DNA of 64,000 bases from Pseudarthrobacter defluvii (lineage in GTDB: Bacteria; Actinomycetota; Actinomycetes; Actinomycetales; Micrococcaceae), in contig NZ_JAUSYG010000001.1 of NCBI RefSeq assembly GCF_030816725.1, positions 2,542,001 through 2,606,000 of the forward strand, in the 5' to 3' direction. The notes below the pieces were generated by a model that was not told the DNA's origin, ran no database searches, and saw nothing but the letters and a program-made list of their open reading frames with translations. Position numbers and translations under genes: made by a program. Positions within the stretch are counted from its first letter, which is position 1. Each line of letters starts with the position of its first letter. Below are positions 57,119-64,000 of this stretch, piece by piece.

Positions 57119-58750
57119 CTAGGACTCTATCCGGTCGTCATGGAGAACGTTGAATCCCCTGGCTGTCAAGGCGCTGCGCAGCTCAACCCTGTCGTCCAGT
57201 GCGAGGTTCACGCCCTTCACTTCCTGCCAGACCTCGTGCCCGCGGCCTGCCACGAGGATGGTGTCCTGCGGGCGGGCCAGGGCAACGGCATGGCGAATGG
57301 CTTCGTCCCGGGGAAAGACCTCCAGCAGCTCGGCCTCCAGCGACTCGTTGTCGAGGGCATCACGGGCCCCGGCCAGCACGTCGGCGCGGATCGCTGCCGC
57401 GTCCTCGTCGTGCGGGTCGTCGTCGGTGATGATCACGGTGTCCGCGAGGCGGGCGGCGATGGCACCCATTGCCGGGCGCTTACCTTGGTCCCGTTGTCCT
57501 GTGGCGCCGAAAACGACGATCAGGCGGGAGCCCGGTTCCGGCGACCGGACTGCTTCCAGGGCGCGGGCCAGGGCGTCGGTGTTGTGGGCGAAGTCCACCA
57601 CGGCGGCCGGCTGTTCGGCGATCAGCTGCATCCGTCCCGGCACGGCAACCGTGAAGGGGTCGGCACTGTCCAGGGCGGCCTGGAGCCCAGCTGGGTCCAC
57701 ACCGGAGGTGAGGACCATGAGCACGGCCAGGGCGGCGTTGGCGACGTTGAAACTGCCGGGCAGGCCCGTGTGGACCTTCAAGGTGGCACCGGCGGGACCC
57801 GTGAGGGTGAAGTCGGTACCGAGCCCGCGCGGCGCCGCCGCCGTCACCGTCCAGTCAGCCTGGTTGCTGCCGCTGGTGCTGAGCGTGGTGACCGGCACCT
57901 GGGTGCTGCCGGCCAGGCGGCGTCCCCACTCGTCGTCGACCGTTACCACGGCGCGGCGCGAGCGGCCGGGGGTGAAGAGCTCTGCCTTGGTGGCAAAGTA
58001 CTCCTCCATGGTGTTGTGCAGGTCCAGATGGTCCTGGGTGAGATTGGTGAAGCCCGCGACGTCAAAGAGCAGGCCGTCCACCCGCTGGTAGGAGATGGCG
58101 TGCGAGGACACTTCCATCGCGGCAGCGTCGAGTCCGCGATCGTGCATCAGCGCCAGGAGGCCGTGGACCTCGGGCGATTCCGGCGTCGTGAGGAGGCTGG
58201 GGATGGGCTCCCCGCCGGCCAGGATTTCGATGGTCCCGATCAGGCCCGTGCGCTGCCCCAGGGCGCGCAGCAGGGAGGTGATGAAGTAGGTGGTGGTGGT
58301 CTTCCCGTTGGTTCCGGTAACGCCGAAGAGCCGCAGCGGGCGTCCGTCCGGAGCCTGGCTGCGGTAAATCATGGCGGAGAGGGGCCCCACCTCGTTGCGT
58401 GGATTCCCGACGACGAGCACCGGCACCGGCGTGTCCGCTGCCAGTGCCAGCAGCCGCGCCCCGGCGGCGTCGGTGAGAACCGCCACCGCCCCCGCAGCTA
58501 TGGCGTCCGTGGCGAAGTCAGCGCCGTGCCTGCTGGCTCCCGGGAGCGCTACGTAAAGGTCGCCGGGCTCCACCGTGCGTGAGTTGAGGGATATGCCCGT
58601 GATCTCCGCGGCGGCGCCGGGAACGGGCACTGCTACGCCAAGGGCCTGCCCGACGTCGGCCAGCGGGACGGCGGCGACGGTTGCGGGCCGGAAGCGGCTT
58701 GGGCTTTCGTCCCGGGCAGCGCCGCTGCCGGGCGTGGTGAACTCTGACAA
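57119..58750 (-). CDS. murE: UDP-MurNAc-tripeptide synthetase, probably L-lysine adding
   Basis: Adds the third residue of the stem peptide. Motifs are SRTVEPGDLYVALPG near 60, the P-loop [13 protein letters not shown] near 145 and FAHNTDALARALEAV near 382. At the specificity site the sequence is TDDDPHDED near 441-449 instead of the DNPR that selects meso-diaminopimelate, which suits L-Lys peptidoglycan of Arthrobacter. I chose TTG at 58750 (preceded by GGAG) giving a 543-residue protein; a GTG at 58801 would add 17 residues. It lies about 100 bp after ftsI. Confidence 0.93.
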   Translation of the reverse strand: MSEFTTPGSGAARDESPSRFRPATVAAVPLADVGQALGVAVPVPGAAAEITGISLNSRTVEPGDLYVALPGASRHGADFATDAIAAGAVAVLTDAAGARLLALAADTPVPVLVVGNPRNEVGPLSAMIYRSQAPDGRPLRLFGVTGTNGKTTTTYFITSLLRALGQRTGLIGTIEILAGGEPIPSLLTTPESPEVHGLLALMHDRGLDAAAMEVSSHAISYQRVDGLLFDVAGFTNLTQDHLDLHNTMEEYFATKAELFTPGRSRRAVVTVDDEWGRRLAGSTQVPVTTLSTSGSNQADWTVTAAAPRGLGTDFTLTGPAGATLKVHTGLPGSFNVANAALAVLMVLTSGVDPAGLQAALDSADPFTVAVPGRMQLIAEQPAAVVDFAHNTDALARALEAVRSPEPGSRLIVVFGATGQRDQGKRPAMGAIAARLADTVIITDDDPHDEDAAAIRADVLAGARDALDNESLEAELLEVFPRDEAIRHAVALARPQDTILVAGRGHEVWQEVKGVNLALDDRVELRSALTARGFNVLHDDRIES

Positions 58751-58849
58751 GGGGATCTCCGATGGTGCTAGTGCGCGCCCGGCGTGGTTCGCCCCGGGCA
58801 CTGTGATGCGCTGGATGCTGCTGGTACTCCCGGCCGCGTGGCGCAGCGG

Positions 58850-60653
58850 CTACTTGGCGTACTGGGGCATCCTGGCCGGCTGGCCGGTTGAAGGCTGGAC
58901 GTTGTAGGTCCGCAGCGCCTGGCTCATGACGGACCGGAACACCGGACCGTTGGTGATGCCGTAGATGCTGCCCTTCGGCCGCTGGAGCACCACCTCCACA
59001 ATAAACCGCGGATCATCCATTGGCGCCATTCCCACGATGGAGGCGGTATAGCCGCAGTAGCCGGACTTGCCGTCGTCGCAGGGTGATTCCGAGGTGCCGG
59101 TCTTCGCCCCCACCCGGTAGCCGTCGATGCCGGCGTCCTTGATTTCGCCCTCGGTGACGGCGCTTTCCAGGATGTCCTGGACCTGCTGGGCCGTGCTGTC
59201 GGAGACGATCTGCCGCGACGGCTGGGCGGGCACTTTCTCCTCGGTGCCGTCGGGGGAAATGTAGGAGTCGATCAGCCGTGGCTGCAGCATGACGCCGTTG
59301 TTGGCGATGCTTTGGTAGGCGCGCACTGTCTGGAGCGTTGACTGGGAAACGCCCTGCCCGAACAGCACCGTGTACTGCTGGCGCCCGTCCCACTGGTCCG
59401 GGGGCGACAGGATACCGGCGGCGGTCGCGGGAAGTCCGATGTCCGGGGCCTCGCCGATGCCGAACTTCTTCAGCCAGTCGTACCGCTGTTCCTTGCTGAG
59501 CCGTTGGCCCGCCATGACTGTTCCGGTGTTCATTGAATAGCCGATGATGCCCGCCAGGGTCCGTTCCTCGGTGCCGTGGGTGAACGCGTCGCTGAACGTC
59601 TGGCCGTCGACGGTGTAGGTGGGCGGGATGGTGAAGGTGTCCAGCGGTTTGGCAAGTCCTTCTTCTATCACGGCTGCAGCCGTCATCATCTTCTCCACGG
59701 AACCGGGCTCGTACGCTGCTGTCACGGACCGAACGCCCCTGTCCTTGGCTGCCACCAGTCCGGGGTTGTTGGGGTCCGGGGAGTTGGTGTCGGCCAGGGC
59801 AATAAGGTTGCCGGTCTTGGCGTCCATCACAATGATGACGCCCCACTCGGCGCTGAGTTTGTCCGCCTGGCTCTGGATGGCCTGCTGGGCAAAGTACTGA
59901 AGATCAGAGTTGAGCGTGAGCTTGACGTCCTTGCCGTTCTGCGGCGGGGTCAGCTCGTCAAGGCCCACGGGGATGCGCAATCCGTCGGCGCCAATCTCCA
60001 AACAGGCGCTTGCCGTCCTTGCCCTTGAGCTGGTCGTCCTGGGTCTGCTCGATGCCGGCCAGGCCCGTGGTGCCGTCCTGGAGGAAACCGACCACTCCCC
60101 CGGCCACAGCGCCGTTCGGGTAAACACGCTTGCTGACGCCCTCGGCCACGATGCCGGGCACCTGGAGCTTGGAGATACGGTCCTCCACGTCAGGCTTTAC
60201 GTCCTTGGCCACGATGTAGTACGGCTGCTGGCCCGTGACGGCATCACGAACGGCATTCGTGTCCATGCCGAGGGCGGCGGCAAGCTCGGAGATTGCCTGG
60301 TCGCGGCTGACGTCCACCAGCTTCTCGTGGCCGTCTGTCTGCTCGAGGCGCTTGTAGGAGTCCGTTTTAGTATTGACCCTTTGGTCCACCACGATGTTGT
60401 AGCGGATCACGCTGTTGGCGAGGACAGTGCCGCGGGAGTCCAGGATGCTGCCGCGCTCAGCGGGCAGGATCGCAGAGGTCATCCGGCTGTTCAATGCTGC
60501 TTCGGCCATGCCGCCGACGTCGAGACCTTGGACCAGGAAGAGCTTTCCGCCCACCACCAGCAGGAGTGTGAGCATGACACCCAGGCCCAGCCGCAAGCGC
60601 TTCGTGGCGTTGGGTACCTTGCTTTGTCCTGCCTTGCCGGTCTTCTCCGCCAC
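58850..60653 (-). CDS. ftsI: Septal penicillin-binding protein FtsI (PBP2b-like), frameshifted
   Basis: Septum-specific transpeptidase that pairs with FtsW. The first frame (start GTG 60653) holds the cytosolic basic segment, membrane helix (LGVMLTLLLVVGGKLFLV) and dimerisation domain to KGKDGKRLF. A second frame runs from EIGADGLRIPVG to the stop at 58850, with catalytic SVEK (near 317), SMNTG and KTGTSE motifs. Removing one base from the GG at 59998-59999 on the minus strand (TTTGGAG to TTTGAG) joins them in a 600-residue protein of the expected length. ftsI is essential, so sequence error is the simplest view. Followed by murE. Confidence 0.9.
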
Positions 60654-60701
60654 CGTAATATTCCTTGCTGCTCGACGCTGTTGCCTGTCCTGCCCCCTGG
60701 G

Positions 60702-61433
60702 CTACTGTCCGGGGACCTTCTGCTGGGGTGCCGGCACGGAACCGCCGTGAAGCTCGCGTGCCGGGACCGCCGCGGCGGCCTGGGCGGCTGCTGCCGCCTG
60801 GGCAGCCCCGCGGGCCGCTCCGGACTGTGCCGGGTTGGCGGAAGGAGCAGCCTCAGCGGCCTTGCCGGCGTCCGGCGTCGTTGCCTTATCCGCGGCTGCG
60901 GCATTGGGGTCTGTGCCCTTGGAAGCTGTTCCGCTTGAAGCCGGCGGGACAATGAGCTGGCCGGCAACTGCCGGTGCCGGGATCACGGCTCCGCCGGCTG
61001 CACCCTTAACCGCGGGGGTTGCTTTTCCTGTGACTGACAGGGTGGACAGATCGATCTGGCCTTTTACGGTGGATGCCACCATGCCAAGCTCCGATGCCTT
61101 AGCCGCCAGGTTTTGCGGGGCTTCGTAGCTCTGCACCTGCTGGGTGAGGTCCTGGTTTGCCTTGGTCAATGAGCTCTGCTTGGCCCGCAGCTCCACCAGC
61201 TGGTACTGGGCGGTGGACACCGAGATGTTCAGGACCAGCACCGCAACCAAAGCCACGGCGAGCATGGCGAAGCACAGCACGACGAAGGGGGCCCGGCGCT
61301 TTTTCGGCGCCGTGCGGACCACGGAGAGCGGGGTACGCCCCTTCCGTCCCCCGCCCGGCTCGGCGGCAGGCCTGGCATCGGCCGCCGATGTGCCGGAAAC
61401 AACGGGAAAGTTCTTGACGGCGGCGGTGCTCAT
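60702..61433 (-). CDS. ftsL: FtsL-like division protein with Ala-rich tail
   Basis: Placed between rsmH and ftsI as FtsL always is. The 243 residues have a cytosolic part (about 47), a membrane helix [19 protein letters not shown] at about 50-68 and a coiled coil ([21 protein letters not shown] near 75-95) that would pair with FtsQ/FtsB. From about residue 130 the protein is a low-complexity Ala/Pro/Gly/Lys tail; FtsL usually ends near 120. ATG at 61433 overlaps rsmH by four bases. Confidence 0.85.
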   Translation of the reverse strand: MSTAAVKNFPVVSGTSAADARPAAEPGGGRKGRTPLSVVRTAPKKRRAPFVVLCFAMLAVALVAVLVLNISVSTAQYQLVELRAKQSSLTKANQDLTQQVQSYEAPQNLAAKASELGMVASTVKGQIDLSTLSVTGKATPAVKGAAGGAVIPAPAVAGQLIVPPASSGTASKGTDPNAAAADKATTPDAGKAAEAAPSANPAQSGAARGAAQAAAAAQAAAAVPARELHGGSVPAPQQKVPGQ

Positions 61434-62422
61434 GCAGCTCTCCTGGCTCTGATTCGTTCTGCTGCGCGGAGCCTGGCGGAGGCAGCGCGCGGATTTTCGG
61501 CGATTTCGGCGGCGGTGGGCACCTCAGTGCCTTTGGTCAGGGTCTTGAGTTCCGGCTTGTGCTCTTCCAGCTCGACGGGGAAGCCAAGCGGAGCGGAAGA
61601 TTTTGAGCGGGCCTGGAGAACTCCCTTCACGATCTTGTCCTCCAGGGAGTGGTAGGACATGACCACGATGCGGCCGCCGAGAGCCAGGGAGTCCACGGCG
61701 GCGGGCACGGCCCGTTCCAGGACATCAAGTTCTTCGTTGACCTCGATGCGCAGGGCCTGGAAAGTACGTTTGGCAGGATGTCCGCCGGATTTCGCGGCGG
61801 AGGCAGGCACTACGGAACGGATCTGCTCGACGAGTTCGCCCGTGGTGGCGAATTCCTTGACGGCACGCGCTGTGACGATCCTGTTGGCGATCCGTCCGGC
61901 AAACTTCTCCTCGCCCCACTTGCGGATAATCCGGACCAGGTCCGCTTCGCTGTAGGTATTGACCACATCGGCTGCCGTTTGGCCCTTGCTGGTGTCCATC
62001 CGCATATCCAGCGGGGCATCGAAAGAGTAGGCGAAGCCGCGCTCACGTTCGTCCAGCTGGAGGGAGGAGACACCCAGGTCCATCAGGATGCCGTGTACTT
62101 CGGCCACGCCGAGGTCTGCCAGGACGTCCTGGATCTCGTCATAGACCGCATGGACCAGGTCGGTCCGGGCGGCGAAAGGAGCCAGCCGCTCCCCCGCGAG
62201 GGCCAGCGCTTCCTCGTCACGGTCAATGCCGATGAGGTGGAGGTCGGGAAACCTCTGGAGCATGGCTTCCGAGTGCCCGCCCATCCCCAGCGTCGCATCT
62301 ACCGCGACGGGGGTCTCGCCGCGCAGTCTGGCCGCTTCGAATCCCGGTGCCAACAAATTAATGCACCGGTCGCGGAGGACCGGCACATGGCGTTCGGACG
62401 TGGGTTTGGGTTGATCGGTCAC
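61430..62422 (-). CDS. rsmH: 16S rRNA (cytosine(1402)-N4)-methyltransferase
   Basis: Methylates C1402 of 16S rRNA with SAM. The 330 residues show [15 protein letters not shown] near 12-26, the SAM motif [15 protein letters not shown] near 41-55, [19 protein letters not shown] near 110 and [13 protein letters not shown] near 240. GTG at 62422 follows AAAGGACCAGGC; the open frame upstream of it into the mraZ gap is not used. Overlap with ftsL is four bases; the gap to mraZ is 165 bp. Confidence 0.95.
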   Translation of the reverse strand: MTDQPKPTSERHVPVLRDRCINLLAPGFEAARLRGETPVAVDATLGMGGHSEAMLQRFPDLHLIGIDRDEEALALAGERLAPFAARTDLVHAVYDEIQDVLADLGVAEVHGILMDLGVSSLQLDERERGFAYSFDAPLDMRMDTSKGQTAADVVNTYSEADLVRIIRKWGEEKFAGRIANRIVTARAVKEFATTGELVEQIRSVVPASAAKSGGHPAKRTFQALRIEVNEELDVLERAVPAAVDSLALGGRIVVMSYHSLEDKIVKGVLQARSKSSAPLGFPVELEEHKPELKTLTKGTEVPTAAEIAENPRAASARLRAAERIRARRAA

Positions 62423-62587
62423 GCCTGGTCCTTTCCCGCCGTCGTTGTCACCTGATGCTTCTGGGACCAGATCCCCATCCGCGCCTACCGTTCCGCCCGC
62501 CTGGCTCCGGGGAAGGTGAGCCAGGTTGGCAGCCGATGGGCCGGCTGGAGATCTCATCCAAGAAACCACGCAGCCCCGCTCCGGCAC

Positions 62588-63016
62588 TCAGAGAATGCCG
62601 GGAATGGGATCGTCAGTTTCGGAAAAGGCCGTCTCCTTCTCCGCAAGGTATTCATTCCAAGCCTGGGCGTCCCAGATCTCGGCGCGGGTACCGGCGCCGA
62701 TAACGGCAAGTTCCCTTCCGAGTCCTGCATACTCCCGGAGCGCCGGTGGAATGGTCACGCGCCCCTGCTTGTCAGGTACCTCGTCAGAGGCTCCAGAGAG
62801 AAATACGCGGATGTAGTCACGTGCCTGCTTGGAGGAGATTGGCGCCTCCCGCATCTGCTCGTGGACCCGTGCAAATTCCTTCTCACTGAAGACGTAGATG
62901 CAACGTTCCTGGCCCCTTGTGAGCACCAAGCCGCTGGCAAGTTCCTCGCGGAACTTAGCGGGGAGAATGATCCGCCCCTTTTCATCCAGACGTGGCGAGT
63001 GAGTGCCCAGAAACAC
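62588..63016 (-). CDS. mraZ: Transcriptional regulator MraZ
   Basis: DNA-binding regulator of the dcw operon, with two AbrB-like SpoVT folds. The 142-residue size is normal. Both halves carry the repeating motif: [16 protein letters not shown] near 11-26 and [18 protein letters not shown] near 82-99. GTG at 63016 starts [11 protein letters not shown], the typical N-terminus. First gene of the dcw cluster. GTGG repeats upstream are likely its own operator. Confidence 0.95.
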   Translation of the reverse strand: MFLGTHSPRLDEKGRIILPAKFREELASGLVLTRGQERCIYVFSEKEFARVHEQMREAPISSKQARDYIRVFLSGASDEVPDKQGRVTIPPALREYAGLGRELAVIGAGTRAEIWDAQAWNEYLAEKETAFSETDDPIPGIL

Positions 63017-63083
63017 TGGCCCACCGCCTGTCCGCTGTCAGGAACTGCACATCCCCTATGTTGCAACCACCCTCTTATGTCCT

Positions 63084-63107
63084 CCACATTACTCCACTTT
63101 CCACCAC
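63084..63107 (-). promoter_or_regulatory. Probable MraZ operator: three GTGG repeats, 10-base period
   Basis: On the minus strand GTGG occurs three times at exactly ten-base steps (63107, 63097 and 63087 downwards): GTGG-N6-GTGG-N6-GTGG. MraZ is known to bind short G-rich direct repeats at this spacing before mraZ. The set ends 67 bp before the start codon. Confidence 0.65.
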
Positions 63108-63180
63108 AGTCAACGCAGAAAGGGCCGCGCGGCGCTGCGATTATGGGAAAAGAGGCGTGAAATGGCGCGGATTTACGGCA

Positions 63181-63196
63181 GTGGTGGAAAGTGGAG
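63181..63196 (+). repeat. Inverted second copy of the MraZ-like repeat block
   Basis: The 16 bases GTGGTGGAAAGTGGAG are an exact inverted copy of 63092-63107. The two blocks face away from each other across a 73-base spacer, which holds a CATAAT on the minus strand (63145-63140). Confidence 0.7.
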
Positions 63197-63276
63197 GACT
63201 TTTGGCATCGCCAGCGCTGGCGCATTTGATCAGCCCCCCTCGACCGGTCTACGCCCTCGAAAATGTTCCTTAAATG

Positions 63277-63306
63277 CGAAAAGACCCGCCGCAGCGGGTC
63301 TTTTCG
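63277..63306. terminator. Terminator after the DUF3040 gene
   Basis: Perfect 13-bp stem CGAAAAGACCCGC / GCGGGTCTTTTCG with a four-base loop. The stem ends in T-rich arms in both directions; it separates the DUF3040 gene from the mraZ promoter region. Confidence 0.85.
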
Positions 63307-63368
63307 TGCAATTCCCCTATCAAGGGGGAGCGGAATGGAGGGGCCTAAATGACCACGCGCCAAACCTC

Positions 63369-63740
63369 CTAGGGCTCTCCCCGGCGGCGCTCGTCCCAGC
63401 GCTCTTCCAGGCTGCTCATGAACGAACTCCGTTGCTTGCCTGGCTTCGTTCCCCCGGCCTTGGCCCCGGCGCCCCCGCGGGAACTTTTCATGGTGGCGAA
63501 ATACACTCCGGCACCCATGACAACGAAGCCCAGGACTCCGACGAAGATGTTTTGGAGGGTGACACCGACCAGCAACAGGAAGACACCGGCAAGCGCGCAG
63601 AGGACCCCAATAACTACATGCCTCGTAGACCATGAACGCCCGGGGTCCGAACCCATCGAGTTCGCGAACTTCGGGTCGTCCTCGTGAAGCTGCTTCTCAA
63701 GCTGCTCAAGCAGCTTCTGTTCGTGCTCCGACAGCGGCAT
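63369..63740 (-). CDS. DUF3040 family membrane protein
   Basis: A 123-residue actinobacterial protein of the DUF3040 family, whose function is unknown; it is often found next to mraZ. The family signature is the N-terminal MPLSEHEQKLLEQLEKQL with FANSMG at residue 26-31. Two membrane helices follow (VVIGVLCALAGVFLLLVGVTL and VGVLGFVVMGAGVYFATM). The tail is basic with SSFMSSLEERWDERRRGE. The ATG at 63740 has a perfect AAGGAGG at good spacing, so the longer open frame to 63848 is not used. Confidence 0.88.
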   Translation of the reverse strand: MPLSEHEQKLLEQLEKQLHEDDPKFANSMGSDPGRSWSTRHVVIGVLCALAGVFLLLVGVTLQNIFVGVLGFVVMGAGVYFATMKSSRGGAGAKAGGTKPGKQRSSFMSSLEERWDERRRGEP

Positions 63741-64000
63741 CACGACCTCCTTTTGTAGGCCAACGTCCGGGCTGATCCCAGCCACTACTTCTACTCCGTA
63801 GAACGCCTTCCATTGCTGGGAAGTTCCCGTTTTCGCCGGCCGTGGCAAAAACGGGGTTTCAGCATGCGTTCGCGGAGCGGGAGCATGTCCAAGAGGGGTC
63901 CGGCAGTAAGTCCATTCACTCGAAACTATGTACCTCTAAGGATAGATTGTTGAGGGCCGATCTGAAAGACGGCAATGACTTCGGCGGACGCTTCAGGCGG
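63741..64000. other. Region upstream of the DUF3040 gene, no gene seen
   Basis: 260 bp to the window edge without a credible coding frame on either strand. It should hold the DUF3040 promoter; no clear -35/-10 pair was found. Confidence 0.4.

Noticed and set aside
57140..58582. 480-codon open frame antisense to murE
   Set aside because: Shadow of the conserved ligase.
59958..60653. A stand-alone 231-residue membrane protein gene
   Set aside because: It is the N-terminal half of FtsI before the frameshift.
1..64000. CRISPR array, tRNA, rRNA, insertion sequence or phage genes
   Set aside because: No spaced direct repeats, cloverleaf, transposase or phage-like proteins were seen on reading; a covariance or HMM scan was not possible here.
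1..64000. A novel defence or biosynthetic system
   Set aside because: Nearly every gene belongs to the conserved housekeeping set. The unknowns (DUF4191, DUF4192, DUF3040, DUF3817, small membrane proteins) do not form a cluster with a shared theme.

Overview
The window is 64 kb of high-GC actinobacterial core chromosome, most like Arthrobacter or Pseudarthrobacter (Micrococcaceae). Signs are the wag31/sepF-type division cluster, two glutamine synthetases with glnE, a polyphosphate glucokinase, a primary sigma factor with a long Lys/Ala/acidic N-terminus, DUF3040/DUF4191/DUF4192 proteins, and a MurE that lacks the meso-DAP signature and so fits L-Lys peptidoglycan. I see no rRNA, tRNA, CRISPR array, insertion sequence or prophage.

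Layout. 1-7.4 kb: a type II topoisomerase B subunit (cut by the window edge), a small zinc-finger protein, the primary sigma factor, a DUF4192 protein, an MFS transporter and a PAC2 protein. 7.6-13.9 kb: leucyl aminopeptidase, dihydrolipoyl dehydrogenase and the lipoyl-bearing E2 (sucB), a small membrane protein and an OsmC protein. 13.9-24.7 kb: a tricorn-type protease, a TIGR01777 epimerase, a membrane Ser/Thr kinase, lipB-lipA, DUF4191, DUF3817, an EamA transporter and an RDD protein. 24.8-31.6 kb is a nitrogen-assimilation block: a GlnR-type operator, glnA, a GNAT gene, glnE and a second glutamine synthetase. 31.8-38.2 kb: panB, a 54-residue SPOR-like protein, map, ppgK, nrdR with a pair of NrdR boxes, hisD, a membrane protein and a flavin reductase. 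38.3-43.4 kb: dnaE, an RluA-type pseudouridine synthase and lspA. 43.5-63 kb is a full division and cell wall (dcw) cluster on the minus strand, in transcription order mraZ-rsmH-ftsL-ftsI-murE-murF-mraY-murD-ftsW-murG-murC-ftsQ-ftsZ-pgeF-yggS-sepF-yggT-wag31. A DUF3040 gene closes the window.

How genes work together. lipB and lipA make the lipoyl group carried by SucB and reoxidised by Lpd. GlnE would adenylylate GlnA. MurC/D/E/F, MraY and MurG make lipid II for FtsW/FtsI at the septum organised by FtsZ, SepF, FtsQ and FtsL, while Wag31 directs polar growth. Long hairpin terminators separate most units.

The most notable observations are regulatory sites readable by eye (GlnR, paired NrdR boxes, MraZ direct repeats with a second inverted copy) and three one-base frameshifts in yggT, murC and ftsI. 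Each of the three is repaired by removing a single G/C. Because murC and ftsI are essential, sequence error is the likeliest cause. I found no convincing undescribed multi-gene system.
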